NCBI GenBank assembly: GCA_977006965.1
Contig: OZ345363.1
Span: forward strand, 1,612,001 to 1,676,000
From: Phymatolithon calcareum
Taxonomy: Eukaryota; Rhodophyta; Florideophyceae; Hapalidiales
DNA: 64,000 bases
Direction of reading: 5' to 3'
Under the pieces are notes generated by a model that did not search any database, had not been told where the DNA came from, and was given only the letters and a program-made list of their open reading frames with translations. A program made the position numbers and the translations under genes. Below, piece after piece: positions 1 through 10,985 of this stretch. How positions within the stretch are numbered: position 1 is the first letter of the stretch; every line of letters begins with the position of its first letter.

Positions 1-1
1 G

Positions 2-187
2 GGCAATATTTATGTCTTGCCTCTCACGGAGTTTCAACACAGGGCGAAAAGCACTTTGATTGTAAACGCATTTGTAACAGCTTTCTGGGACCTAACAGGA
101 CTTGGTAAGAACTGCCTCGACCGTTATGCCTTTAAAAATCTGCTCTGGTGGTTGGGCAGTCCCGGCGTTGAGGGCCTCAAATATTAA
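2..187 (+). pseudogene. 3' fragment of duplicated unknown gene
   Basis: The frame beginning at base 20 reads TEF...STLIVNAFVTAFWDL and matches the C-terminus of the gene ending at 38782 (STLIVNAFVTAYWDL). Only about 25 codons are homologous. The stop seen in copy 2 just after WDLK is lost here, so the frame runs on to a TAA at 185-187. It is a truncated, probably dead copy; the function of the parent gene is not recognised. Confidence 0.5.
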
Positions 188-702
188 AACTTATAATTTC
201 CCCCCTTGCTATTTTGCAACGCTACTGAGAAGATCATATTAGTGCATATTGAAAGAGCAGTTTTAGGTCCGATACCCATACTTGTGGTACAGCTCATCCC
301 GTCTTCGAAATGATTTTCGTTTGTATATAAATTCAGCAACAAAATAGCATAATCAGAGATCTGCTCCCTTTTTTGTACTAACACAAAGAAAACATTTTCT
401 GTCCGTTTCATGTCGAAAATCACACAGCCAGACCGAATTTGGCCTATTCGCTGCAAATCAGCACTGCACGCAGTGCAACCTCCTTTCTATAGCACTTTGT
501 TCACGAACCAATGAAAATAAAATCTCATAAACAGAGGAGAGTGTCTGGAGTCAACACGAAGTACCAGGTAGAGACAGATGGAGAGAAATAGTACAAGACG
601 GCAAGCCAGTTTCCTTCCATTCGGTCCCACACACCACCACCTCCCAAATCATTCAATCGAGCTTCGATTTCTACAGCACCGATCTTTCAATCATCCACAA
701 TC

Positions 703-1809
703 ATGCATCTTACTCCGGTCTCACCGTTCCCAGTTTCTCGATGTACGAGCTCTTCAGCGACCCAAGGTCCAATCGAGCAACCTCCTCGCCTCTCCGAATC
801 TACCTGCGCCATCAATGCCGTTCTCCCAGCTGTTATCGAGGCTCGCGTCCGTGCGGGAGATAAGTTCCTTGAAGAAGTGAAATGCGCAAAAGGCGATGAA
901 TTTTGCGACCTCGCTCAAGTCATCAACGCTGCTCCCATTCCTGGAAATTTCGGTCAACATGGAAAATCGAAATACATGGCGAGTCTGTTCGAGGCAGCAG
1001 TGTACGATCGCTCTTATTCGCTCTTCAACCGTACACACAAAGCCCCGATATCCCCCGGAGACTACGTCAAGCACTGGCTTCTCTTGGTCGAGGAACATGC
1101 GTCTACTAACACCTTTGTTTTGGGAATGATGTACCTTGACATCGCCGTCTCAAAAAATCCGGGAATGATGTTAAACTCCAGAAACGCTCTTCGTATGATC
1201 CTTGCCGCTTTCGTGGTTGCGATAAAAGTACATGAGGACTTGCGCTACTCGGATACAATACTGTCGGCAATCGGCGGAGTGTCAAGAGACGAACTGAATG
1301 ACCTCGTACGCGGATTCCTGGTGGCCATCGACTTTCGGTGCTTTGTTCAAGAGAAAGATTTTCGTGCATGCGAATATCGCCTAATGGAGGAAGCTCTCAA
1401 TTCGAATGATGGATATTCCGTCTACGTTCATCTCCTGCTTGACAACATCGATGGTTTGAATGAAGCTGCCGAAAAGTCCAAAGAATGGGTTAAAACTCCA
1501 ATCTCGCCAATTGAGTCTTCAAACTCTTTGGATTATCAACTGGAGTCGGGACTACCTCAACAGAACGAATTCGCAGCTACCCTGTCTTACTTCGCACGCA
1601 TTCTAGCACAGTTTAATTTTCCGAGCTTGCGGCTCTTTCCCACTTCGCCGGAAGAGAAATACGTGGTCAATATGTTGTTACCTTGCTATCCACAAGCGGC
1701 GCAGAGGCGCTTCAAGACCTTGCGTGATTTGGCGTGGACCCAGGCATGGGCTTCATTGACATGTTCATCAGAGGCCACACTTTGTACATTTCTCTCACCA
1801 ATGTACTGA
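703..1809 (+). CDS. PHO80/P-type cyclin, copy 1
   Basis: Predicted 368-aa cyclin, the regulatory partner of a cyclin-dependent kinase; PHO80-like and plant P/U-type cyclins act in phosphate and nutrient signalling. The cyclin box spans about residues 118-222, with the helix pattern NTFVLGMMYLDIAV, NALRMILAAFVVAIKVHED and then GGVSRDELNDLVRGFLVAIDF, which is the family signature in which GGV...E+N precedes the LLDF-type helix. Flanks of about 115 residues N-terminal and 145 C-terminal are low in complexity and not recognised. The ATG is chosen because the duplicate (39400-40506) conserves start, length and stop. The two proteins differ at 18 of 368 positions and not at all across residues 106-220. 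No intron is needed. Binding partner and pathway are inferred from family only. Confidence 0.85.
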   Translation: MHLTPVSPFPVSRCTSSSATQGPIEQPPRLSESTCAINAVLPAVIEARVRAGDKFLEEVKCAKGDEFCDLAQVINAAPIPGNFGQHGKSKYMASLFEAAVYDRSYSLFNRTHKAPISPGDYVKHWLLLVEEHASTNTFVLGMMYLDIAVSKNPGMMLNSRNALRMILAAFVVAIKVHEDLRYSDTILSAIGGVSRDELNDLVRGFLVAIDFRCFVQEKDFRACEYRLMEEALNSNDGYSVYVHLLLDNIDGLNEAAEKSKEWVKTPISPIESSNSLDYQLESGLPQQNEFAATLSYFARILAQFNFPSLRLFPTSPEEKYVVNMLLPCYPQAAQRRFKTLRDLAWTQAWASLTCSSEATLCTFLSPMY

Positions 1810-2764
1810 GAGAAGATTGGGTAGCATTTCCCCTTTTGCAATCTATGCAACTATTAAATATACTACGAAAAGTCCTTTCATTCTCGCTTTCGTTGCGTTA
1901 AAATACTTCCCTATTCAGAAAGTGCAAATCCTTGCGTTCTCATTCGAAGTACTGTTCTCAGACAAGTTCGGCAATAGTGGGGGAGACAGTCACTGTGTTT
2001 GTTGCCGATGCTTCTTGCATGTATTCTTATCGACCTCCAATATTATGTAAAAGTGCTTCGGCTTACTTTGGAGGAAAATGAGTAGTCGTATACGTCAACA
2101 AAGACTCTCAACCAATCAGCTGCACGTATAATGATTGCGCATGCGATGAAGTCCTGGAATTGATGAGAAGGGGTGGAATTGTATGTTCTTATTTCAGAAG
2201 CCTTCAACGCCGGCATACGCCGACAACAGAGCTGCTTCGCATTTTCTGTAACCCTTCCGAGGAAGAGCACAACGTATCACCATCATCATTACACCATCAT
2301 CTTCTCTTTCAACGATTTCTAACATCATTAATTTGTCCAACGCTTGTTTCACTTACTCTTCTGCTCTATCAACCATCTGTCGTTGCGTTAGGTTGAGTTG
2401 AAGGGTTTCCAGCAGCATCGTTGCTAATTCGTCGTAGTGGACAACCCATCAGTGCTGACTACTGGACAGGAGTTCGCAGTTCCTGCTGTCAGCACTTCTC
2501 ATTAGGCCCTCTTCAAGGTCATTGACTGGACAACAAGTGGGCGTACACATCGCGAAAGCGTAGCTCCATGACTTTGGTACTCAGAATCGCTTGAACGAGC
2601 AGACCATGATCAATTTTCTGATGTCCTGTGGCTTTACTTATACCCTTAACAACGGCATGGTAATCGTAGGCCGACTCGGACAAGACATCTGATCTGAGAT
2701 GCACCTTGCTGCGCTTTGTTCAGGGCAGCGTCGGTAGAAAATAATTAAATCTTACAAGCAAAAC
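1810..2764 (+). other. Cyclin 3' flank, no gene recognised
   Basis: This is downstream DNA shared with copy 2 (40507-42060), interrupted there by a LINE-T insertion. Short open frames are not conserved between the two copies, which argues against a gene. A run rich in 'catcatcat' lies near 2278-2300. Confidence 0.5.
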
Positions 2765-2893
2765 CCTTACCTTCCAGGGGAGGGGTTTTTAGGCTAGAAT
2801 TAAGCAGCAAAGAGCGAAGCATCTGAAACGCATCTCCCTTGCACTCTCATGATTGTTTTTGAAGGCGTTTAATAAAATTGCATATTCAAAAAT
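2765..2893 (+). mobile_element. LINE-A 3' end, old copy shared by both duplicates
   Basis: The segment reads 'atctgaaacgcatctccct' and then 'gttt.taataaa' with an AT-rich end, matching the 3' end of LINE-A as seen inverted at 4803-4908, 45318 and 47170. The same remnant lies at 42068-42235 in duplication copy 2, so it inserted before the duplication. Confidence 0.65.
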
Positions 2894-3104
2894 CTAAATT
2901 GCAATTTTCATTCAATTTGCTGCCCCGGGAGTCCTTTCGAACGCAACAGCTGCTCGCCCAGGTATGTCCCAACTGTTCAGGCTACCATAAGTGTTGATCT
3001 CCGCGCCATCCCCAGGGCCAATGGGAAGCTGTTGTAGAACAAATTTAGGTCCTCACCTTCCGTGTGAGGGATATTTCCGCAATTAGGAAAGAAAGGACAT
3101 CCCT

Positions 3105-3667
3105 CTACTGATGGAGGCGAGAGCAGAGAGTCAACTTCTCAGATATCGTCAGAGGCTCATGATCAAAGCTGTGTTTTTTCCTAAGTTCAATTCCATATAG
3201 TCGTAAAAGACGATGTTGAAGAACAGTAATTGGTCGAGAGATATTGCAGTCACAAGCACCTTCCAATTCAGATAGTCGGTGTATTCCCAGGCACTCGTCG
3301 AGATTATCCATGACGATTGGCACGACATGACCGAATTTATCTTCGAGAAGTATGGTACTCAAAGGGGAGAACCGACCGAATCCTGAATATACTGGCAGTA
3401 CCGTGCTTTCAGGTGCCTGATGATCTCGACAGTTGAAAAGAACATTTATGAGGAAGTTTCATTTTTCTCTCGGACTCCAAGACGTCTCTTTCGCCTTTCA
3501 AGAGCAAGTCCTTCAAAGATTTTCCTGGCGCTTCCTGCTTGAGATAAATCTGTCACGTAACCTTGCCGATATGTCGCGACCCAATCATTTAAATTGCTAT
3601 CCTTTTCCTTGTTCTGGGTCGTTCCAACAGTCGGTCTCTTGTTCTCGTCATTTGTATGCGGCTACCA
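3105..3667 (-). mobile_element. LINE-A C-terminal fragment
   Basis: On the minus strand the frame reads STILLEDKFGHVVPIVMDNL, matching STTLLEDKFGEIVPALMNKL of the LINE-A copy at 45318-46099. Upstream codons resemble its KARHRQLAIKW region but are degenerate. It is a dead fragment. Confidence 0.55.
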
Positions 3668-3752
3668 TCTAGTCAAGTGGTAAAACTGATCCCGGGGATG
3701 CGCATCAAAGATGTGATCAAGAGAATGTCCTAGGTTCAAATCCCAGGTGTGC
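3665..3752 (+). ncRNA. tRNA-like (SINE head?) with A- and B-box
   Basis: There is an A-box-like 'agtcaagtggtaaaactg' and, 62 bases further, a T-arm 'cctaggttcaaatcccagg' whose 5-bp stem has one mismatch around the GTTCAAATC loop. The spacing is longer than in a normal class I tRNA and no acceptor stem closes. This fits a tRNA-derived SINE head or a degraded tRNA with a long variable arm. A functional tRNA is unlikely. Confidence 0.3.
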
Positions 3753-3889
3753 CTGTTTATCGTGAATAGTCCGACGCAGTTTTCTCCTGTGGGTTTTTAA
3801 AAAGAAACTAAGCCATAGATAGAATCCAGCCAAAACCTCTTGGCACTAGGAAAGTTGCCCCAAGCGTCAGCAGATGCGTTGGTAACTTT

Positions 3890-4532
3890 GAGCAGATCGA
3901 CCGGGCGGAGCAAGGGAAGGTGACGCCCAAGGAAGAGAAACTGCGTCTTAGCGAAGCCTGGGGCCGAACAGAGAAAGGATTGAAGCGAAAAATCCCGGTG
4001 GACGGGAAAGAGAGCGCCACCCCGACCGTGTTACTCAAATCGCGAAAGCACAGAATGCTGGCAGTGAAATGGTACTTCGGACGCTTCCCCCCCCCACGGA
4101 ACCCCTCTTCCTATGTGGAACACTTCGGCGAGGTTGCTGAGAAGAGCCTTGAGACCCTGCAGCGCAACTTCACACGACCGCAACTCAACGTAGAGACCGA
4201 GGGCGAAACAATGCAGGCGATGGACAGACTATTAGATTTAGAGAAAATATTGACGCAAGAAATGAATAGGTTTTTTTTTTTTGATTGGAGTTTATTTAAA
4301 AGCCTCACAGTCTTACGAATATACGGGCAAGGCTTCCTCAGTTGCTACGTTCCAGTGTGTAGACCGTTGAAACCTACCGCCTTCCATAGGCGGTGGGGAA
4401 AGTAAGAAATGAATAGTGTGATGCGATATTTTTAGACAATGCGAAAGTAGCACATGGGAAGCTGCTCTGGTGTCGGCGACTCTGGCGTTGAGGGCTTCTA
4501 AAATAAAAACTTACAATTTCCCCGCCCCCCCC
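3890..4532 (+). mobile_element. LINE-P, 5'-truncated, poly-C 3' end
   Basis: The open frame from about 3920 encodes the LINE C-terminal module: SRKHRMLAVKWYFGRFPPPR followed by YVEHFGEVAEKSLETLQRNF and a closing helix. The 3' UTR ends 'ggcgttgagggcttctaaaataaaaacttacaatttcccc' and then a C run. It is flanked by a 13-bp target duplication in LINE-T and is itself interrupted at 4270-4403 by a LINE-H 3' end. Confidence 0.75.
4270..4403 (-). mobile_element. LINE-H 3' end nested in LINE-P
   Basis: A poly-T start on the plus strand followed by the complement of the H-family 3' end (aggaagccttgcccgtatattcg…gaggcttttaaataaac). A 13-bp target duplication, aagaaatgaatag, flanks it at 4257-4269 and 4404-4416. 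A short stem (accgcc/ggcggt) sits near 4376-4394, in the upstream UTR of the element. Confidence 0.75.
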
Positions 4533-4802
4533 CGTTGGTAACTTTTAAATAAAAATCTACCTTTCTTCTCCTTCCTGCTGGTTTTTCCGTCGTCGACAAA
4601 GGGAGATTGCAGTGCATCATACGTGAAAAGAAGACAAGGGAGCGGTGACGAAAAGAGTCCAAATGTTCTGACCGTCCACGTAGACTCGCGGATCATGGAA
4701 CCACCGCTTTTGCTTCCGGTGGAATCGAATCTTTCCACATTACCTAGCAGAAATAACGCCCTGCCGTATTCTAAGTAGAAGATAATTCAGTTATAAAGCA
4801 CT

Positions 4803-4908
4803 TTTTTTTTTTTTGAATTTTGAATTTATTAAACGCCCTCAGAAACACTCATAAGACTGTAAGGGAGATGCGTTTCAGATGCTACTACCTTGGTAGCTCC
4901 GAGAATTT
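4803..4908 (-). mobile_element. LINE-A 3' end, 106 bp
   Basis: Poly-T and then the complement of the A-family 3' terminus (gagggcgtttaataaattcaaaattcaaaa). It is flanked by the 14-bp duplication agttataaagcact at 4789-4802 and 4909-4922. This is a severely 5'-truncated target-primed insertion. Confidence 0.8.
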
Positions 4909-5034
4909 AGTTATAAAGCACTGCCTTGTCAGCCCCATCGGGGAGAAAGCAGTTTACACACATACATACATGAACGCGGTTGAGAGGGCGAAGTAGATAT
5001 GTGCCGGCAAATGCTACACTGCTGAATGAGATGC

Positions 5035-5150
5035 CATTTCCATTTCATTGATTGTGCGTATTCCCCTTGCGGGGCTAGCAACACTTTGCGGGCCTTAGCT
5101 TCTTCCGCTCTAATGTATTTTTTGCGATTTTGACTGCTGCTTGCACTTCT
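5035..5150 (-). mobile_element. LINE-R 3' end
   Basis: The minus strand reads EVQAAVKIAKNTLERKKLRPAKCC and stop, matching the 3' end of the R family at 32060-32290, 52540-52745 and 60290-60715 (…KWKKLRPSKRC stop). Confidence 0.55.
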
Positions 5151-6487
5151 CGACTTGAAGTCAGCATATGACCGAGTCCCAAGAGAAGAGCTAATGCGAG
5201 AAATCGATCTCAGAATATCAGCAAATGTTGCAGCACTAGCCTCCCTCTCTCTGCAGAGGACTCACTTCACGGTTATGAACGATACGAGAAGAACGCTAGG
5301 AACAAGCGAGCGCGGTGTCCCCCAAGGATCCCCCAGCAGCCCAACACTGTTTAACATCCTTATGGACACCTTAGCAGAGAGGGTAACCGCTCTGAACTTA
5401 AACGATTCTAGTGCTAATGTTCGCGGACGACGTCATACTAATGGCAAGACACGAAGAGGAGCTCCAAGAGATGCTCAATGAATGCACAGAATGGGCATGT
5501 ATGTATCGAATGACTTGGTCGATCCGAAAGTGCTCAGTCATACTCCCCAAGAAGAGAACAAAAAGAGCGCTTCTGCTGGCAAACGAGGAATTCCAAATAA
5601 GGCGCACAGCAGAATACCTTGGTACGTCTATTGATGAGAACGGAATCCGTGACGACAGGCTTCTGGAGCGATTCAAAAGTGCAAGCGCTAAGGTGCGACT
5701 CATGAACTCCCAAGGCATGACAAGTAGAGGGTACAGCACTGAAAAGAACATCAGGCTCTTTAAAGTCTTTATCAGGCCAGTGTATGAGTACGCTGCACAC
5801 ATAACACCGAATACAATCCGCGTGTCGATAGCAGCAGTGCAAATACAGAAGGACATGGCAACGATACTGTTCGGCAAATGAGCAGCGCGGCATTGGAGAA
5901 GACTAATGAAGCTTTATCAAATAGAGCCGTGGGAGTTCCGCCGACAACACCTACACTCCAAGTTAATGACGAAGATTTGGCAAGGAAGTAGAAGAGACCG
6001 ATGATGCCGGGGCAGAACTCGAACTCGAAACACTTGACTGCATCCGGGAAGCGAACACAGCAGCTGACCCTCAAGATAAGCCCAGCCTCCGACGAGTCTG
6101 GGAGAAGCAAGAAGAACGCCGCGCAAGAAAAATAACGTTTTCCAAGCAGGGTCTTCCGCACCACGCATTGAGGATGAAAGAAGGCAGACACAGAATTCTT
6201 TGCGCAAGATGGTTTTTAGGACACTTCCCTAAGAACCCAACGAAGCTGATTGAAGAAATGGGTAGGCAAGGAGCATGGGCAATTGGTACGCTCAGCAGAA
6301 CCCTGAAGAAGCCCACATGGACCCCTACCGAAGAGAATGAAGTGGCGCGAGCAACTGACGTGATACCATGCAATTCTGAATAAGGTAACGGACAAAGCTC
6401 GATGCTAGTATAATGCGATTAGAAAGGAGCCGACTTTCCTCAAGTTGGGACACATGGTACCTTCTCAATAAATCCTCTAAATTACGA
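5151..6487 (+). pseudogene. LINE-D reverse transcriptase, broken
   Basis: Non-LTR reverse transcriptase fragment with frameshifts. Visible in order: DLKSAYDRVPREELM (RT block 3), ERGVPQGSPSSPTLFNILMD (block 4, QGSPSSP), LMFADDVILMARHEEELQEML (catalytic FADD near 5415-5440), EYLGTSIDENGIRDDRLLERF and then IRLFKVFIRPVYEYAAHITP (thumb). After a break, MKEGRHRILCARWFLGHFP is the shared LINE C-terminal module. The 3' UTR (gactttcctcaagttgggacacatgg…aataaatcc) matches 35680-35745. No endonuclease domain is present: the element is truncated before RT block 3. The palm frame changes near 5400 and several stops follow 5881, so it cannot be active. Confidence 0.8.
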
Positions 6488-7440
6488 CTCTTGCCTGCAC
6501 GTTGAAGTCCGGGACGTCTCCAAAGTGTGACTCTGGGGTTGGTGGAACGCAATGAAGTAGCACTTGATGAACCAAGCGACTTACGCCCATCCTAAGAATG
6601 TGTCCGAGTCAACTCCATCGTATGTCTCTGGCGCACAATACCACATCGATAGTGGGGTCCCTAGACCCGTCTGCAATTGGTCTTCCCGATATTCAGGACA
6701 ACATCTTGGCGCCTGTGGATCTGAGTTTTTTGTGAACATTTTCAGTTAGCTTCCATGATTCGCAACAGTAGAGGAGAGTTGATATTATAGAGGAGCACAG
6801 TATACATAATCGGAGATCCTGGGGTAGGATCTTGTCCGTAAGAATCCGTTTGAGTTTTTGGAAGCGAGACCATGCTATTGCAACGTCACGTTGCAACAGC
6901 ATGGTCTCGCTTCCATTGTGGTGATTAGCGTGGACCATTGGGTCTCCGGTGGCGGGCTGCAGTACTCCCAGATACTTGAAGTTTCTGATAGTGAGATGCC
7001 AAGGTATGAGTCGTCTTTGAATTTTAGTCAGCATTTTGCCTGAAAGCTTGAAAAAGGATGATGTTGTGTCCGCCAAGAGAATAATCTCGCCCTTCCTGGC
7101 TTTCGTGTCCCAAATCATCTACCTGTCTCTTGCCCCTTGCGGACGACTTGGCCGTTCGGACCACGTCGCCCGCAAAAAGAACTGCGGCCACGTCATCGAT
7201 TTCCCTTGGCACTTAGCTTATTCTTTCTGCCAGATGGTCCATGAAAAGACTGAACAAGCTTGAACTCAACGGAAGCCCTGAGGTACTTCTGCTGAGGGTT
7301 CCAAACGGTGGACACGCAGGACGACCTTAAGAATGTCTCGATCGCCGCGAATAAGTCGTGCGGTACGGGCGCTGTTACGCCGGGACAGCTCTTTCCATTG
7401 AATGTAGTGCCCATAAGCCTCTCCAAGGAAAAGCACAATC
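6488..7440 (-). pseudogene. LINE-R (RTE/CR1-like) reverse transcriptase remnant
   Basis: Minus-strand codons show a degenerate catalytic site (VLFAGDVV, with one Asp of the FADDV motif replaced), FKYLGVLQPATGD, LCSSIISTLLYCCESWKLTE, AKMLS, then ARDIRW..LGHILRM and VLLHCVPPTPESHFGDVPDFNVQA. The 'CESWKLT…KML..I.GR…DV..RD.RW.WL.HILRM' pattern is typical of RTE/CR1-type elements. Internal stops and frameshifts make it dead. It also contains the inverted duplication at 6860-6914. Confidence 0.7.
6860..6914. repeat. 27-bp near-perfect hairpin
   Basis: Left arm 6860-6886 and right arm 6888-6914 are reverse complements with one mismatch (A/G) and a single-base loop (C at 6887). It begins 'ggaagcgagaccatgct' and lies inside the LINE-R remnant. 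Other R copies show no such inverted duplication, so it looks like a local template-switch product. Confidence 0.85.
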
Positions 7441-7689
7441 AAAAATTATAAATCTGCTGCATTGACGACTCTTTAAATCTGCCAATGTGGAATAAAAAAA
7501 CACAAAAGTCTGACTCGAATGCATTTAGCCAATTTCCCCCAAGTGGACACACATCCATCGGTGATCCATGTACAATGGGAAGCATGCAATGAAGCATTTA
7601 AGTTCAAATCTGAAGACATGGACGACCCAAATGTAGGTCGCACCCAGACTTCTCAGCGTCACTTTCTTTCTTTCATTATTGCGGAAAGA

Positions 7690-8060
7690 TCGTTCACGCA
7701 ACAGTTAAGCGTCTGAAGCTGTTTGAAAATAGCTTCTCATTGTTCAGAAATTTGAGTACGTCTAGTGGTTTCTCAAGGCATAATTCCACTGCAGTCTTCG
7801 TGCCCACTCTGCCAATAAACTTGCGCCTGGAGGCAGAGCATCCACCACAGCGTAGCAATAGGTGTTCAACTGTTTCGTTACAGCCGGTAATACACATCTT
7901 GCCCAATGGATCGTACGCCATTGCATCCAAGCTGTGCCTATTGTGAAAAACGGTACAATCCCCAATCAACTTGTGTAAGATCACTTCAGCTCAACTGCAC
8001 GATATTGGAAGGCGGTCGGGAAGTATCGGAATAGCGATAGACTTGAGTTGCGTCATTTTC
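7690..8060 (-). pseudogene. LINE-Z zf-RVT module
   Basis: The minus strand reads AEVILHKLIGDCTVFHNRHSL, then GKMCITGCNETVEHLLLRCGGCSASRRKF. The C-x3-C-x2-ET-x2-HLL-x2-C arrangement is the zinc-binding tail (zf-RVT) found C-terminal to the reverse transcriptase and RNase H of many LINEs. A stop separates it from the upstream part. The homologous region at 36905-37260 (minus) reads ILHQLIRDCIP…CKACNRSCKETPKHLI. Confidence 0.65.
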
Positions 8061-10985
8061 GCTCAGCTTCGATAGGACAAATATCTTTGAACAGAATTAG
8101 ACTTCACGTCGGAACGAGAATCATCAGAGTGATATACTATCCTTCGCATGTGTATGGATTTTACTTCGGCAAATGATCGGCGCACATTCAGCTTCGACCA
8201 TCCGAGCTCCTCTGCTGAACTCAGGGTTCGAAGCTCAACAGATAGGCACGATGCATACTTCTTCATAATTGTCCAAAGCAGCAACAAGTAGGCAAGAGTA
8301 GCACGTCATCAACTTGGCACCGAATAGGCGACACGCCGGGCAGACGACGTGATACGGCAAGACTTGTCGTATCACGGTGTCACTTAGTAACACTGCTGTG
8401 ACAATTGGACATGCGACACGTGTGTGCTGCGCGGAAGTGGAGGAAAAAGATGCCGCATGGAAAGCGGGACAAAAACGGACAAAGTTATTTCAGTATTGTG
8501 ATGGTGAGCATTCATGATGAATTGAAAAGAATTAGACAAGCCGAGTAGACACGAAGTTTGCTCGGCGCGTCTAAATCATGAGCACAATCTCCACATCTAA
8601 AATAAACAACCCTCGAAGAACGACCACGTAGCGGCGGCGCAGCGGCCGGGGATCTTGCCGAGCGACGGCCGCCGCGGCTCATCAGCATGATGTACAGTTC
8701 AATTTGCATGAACTACACACACACGTGATGCAGGCTTGTGTATAGTTTTCTGAATCGTGATGCATACAACGAAATGAATGGCCCTGTGAGGGAATCAATG
8801 AGCGCGGAACGGGCGCCAAGCGGTCAGATGAGGCGTGTAGGTCTGCTATAGATAATTCCTGCGAGAAAGTGTGTCTCTCTGCCGAGTATCATTCGCGCCT
8901 TTATCGAGATGATCGTGCCGACTTGAGTTGCACGGCCGAACGTTGGACGACTCGGTGGTGGGAATGAAAGGTGCGACCACCTATCAGTGATGTGCTTTGA
9001 CTGCCGGCACCACGGGTTCCGATCTTGTGCGTGCGGCATCAGTTCCTGTGAATTCCGTGATGATGATCATGATAATGATCATCGAATGTCAGTGTCAGAA
9101 ATAGCATGTTTGGCAGCGGAGCGTCGAGATTTCATAAGGGTAAACGCTCTTCTTCTGGCTGGGCAATGCAGTGCGGCGCGAAGCGAGCGTCAGATGTGGC
9201 GCTCTGTAGAATGCGTGCGCGTACACTGACCCGCTCGCTTTCGGAAGATCTACTAGACAGAAGGATGGATGCAGAAAGTACGTGCAGTATGGGGCATTGT
9301 GTGTCCATTTCGCAACAGCGTTCCTGTCTATGTTGGTGAGCAGGTGTTCCTCCCACATGAAGTTCATTTCCGGGCTGCATGTTTCAAACCGGCCTGCTGC
9401 CGATACAGAGCCTCTAAGAGCACTCACGTGAACTAGAACGTACAGAGAAGAGCGGTACAGATTATTTGATCCTGTCGAGTGGTCGCAAGTAGCGCACGTG
9501 AGATAATGCGGGCGGGGACACGGCAAGGGATTTTGTGTGATTCCCCATTCAGAAACATGTGAAAAAGATGAGACTGGCCCGCGAGCGTAGTCAATGGAGG
9601 CAGTCATAGGACTCAATTGTTTAGGAAACATAGCATTATCATGATGGTGTTCTATCGCAGATCGGGAAGACACGAGTAGGTTTCAATGGAGTTTTAAACT
9701 AACTGACAGCGTTGATCCATCCTGTGTTTTTTGCAGGAACAATCAATCGTATGCCATGCAGGTGCAGGTTCTGTACGGCTCGTCCCTACAGGCTGCAGAA
9801 AGTGTATGGAGGAGACTGCAAGGCTCGTATGCCGCTAGACAAGACCGATCTGGAAGACGAGAGTGGATCTCAATCTATTTGTTAGCACCTCTTTTGGCAC
9901 GTCGAGAACACGTCTGCCAGCAGGTCGGAACATTGCAGCGAATATGCTGCAAGACTCGAATGCGGAGATTGTGCACGTCCACAGTGCAGTACAACACTGT
10001 ACAGTGTGCACAAGTGTTGTGCATCTTGTTAAGCTCCTTGAATGGAAGCAGCAATGCAAATTTGCATTACTGTGCAGTTCAACGGTGGGAAGTGTACTGA
10101 ATATGCATCCGTTTAATTTTCGAAAATATTTTTGAAATTTTGCTAGCCGGCCCAGTGCGCTGGCTCCAGCACACTGGACTAGCCTTCTAAATGCAATTAG
10201 ATGGAGCATCATAAAACTTCCTTCCTATCGGGCCGAAGTCCACGGAGTAACGTTGAACGGGGCGATAGCTGGACTGTAAGGCGACAGTGTGAATTGCTTC
10301 GTCGGCGGCGGTTTCAGATACGTAGGGACAGTGGGGTGAACGCCACGTGTGTTGCACGAGTGGATTTTATTTATCAAAAACATAATACGGTTGGTAACTT
10401 TAAGCAAAACATGAAGTGTGTGTTCATACGTTGTAGGCTGCAAAGGACAGAAGTGGGTAACAGACAGAGCAACGCACGTGATACGTACTGCAGGGTTTTG
10501 AAAAGGTACAGAACAGACATCGTACTGCATTTGTACACCACTTCTCGCGCGGCTGGAGTACAACATTCACGAGACCATCTTCGGCGCATCATGACAGAGT
10601 GTTCCTGTCTGTTTACCGTTGGGATCAGCGTGTTTAGTGTCGCTCTGGTGTGCCGTACAGTACAGTAGTGGATGTCGTGATGGTGGCAAGCTGCAAAAGA
10701 GGACTCGGAAAGGTGCAGATGAAGATCGCTCGCACTCGTGTGATCCAGTACTACTGTACCGACATTTTGCCAAATACTCACAAGTCTAGAAAGGGAGGCT
10801 GGTTGTACAAAAAACATACTAAGAACGAACGTGCGCTTGGAATGGGGCTCTCTCAAGCTGTCTAACAGCTTCTCTCGACTCCAAATTGTATGTGGTGGAC
10901 AGAGTGCGCGAAAAGTCTTGTTTTAGATCAATGCGCATTTTCGAATCGTAGTACTGTACTGTAGATCAGAGGATTTGATTTTCAA
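8061..10985. other. About 2.9 kb with no recognised gene
   Basis: Many short overlapping open frames occur on both strands, none with a recognisable domain or signal peptide. Noted: a stem gtgatacg/cgtatcac at 8349-8375, a 16-bp palindrome aatgcaaatttgcatt at 10053-10068, an imperfect hairpin near 10143-10186, and many gtactgtac-like words at 9960-10760. Base composition shifts to balanced, non-AT-rich DNA after about 8500. Confidence 0.4.

Larger units (their letters stand above)
20..3022 (+). repeat. Segmental duplication, copy 1
   Basis: This stretch is collinear with 38700-42360. It holds the 3' end of an unknown gene, a complete cyclin gene, and downstream DNA ending in an old LINE-A 3' end. 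The match runs from the motif 'tcacggagttt' to 'cgccatcncca'. Coding DNA is about 95% identical; the flanks are more diverged and carry indels, including about 290 bp near 2160-2450 that copy 2 lacks. Copy 2 carries a LINE-T insertion (40636-41446) absent here, so this copy preserves the empty site near 1920-1945. The first 19 bases resemble 38011-38030, which suggests a deletion of roughly 670 bp in this copy relative to copy 2. Confidence 0.85.
3780..4580 (+). mobile_element. LINE-T 3' end, split by LINE-P
   Basis: The T-family 3' UTR (…cttggcactaggaaagttgcc…agatgcgttggtaacttt) runs to 3889 and resumes at 4546 with 'taaataaaaatctacctttcttct'. The sequence cgttggtaacttt stands on both sides of the LINE-P insert (3877-3889 and 4533-4545) as a 13-bp target-site duplication. 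Confidence 0.75.

Noticed and set aside
9100-9673. Overlapping frames of 77-192 codons on both strands
   Set aside because: No domain, no strand preference, and no conserved start; probably chance.
10053-10068. 16-bp palindrome aatgcaaatttgcatt as a regulatory site
   Set aside because: A single occurrence with no gene nearby to give it a role.
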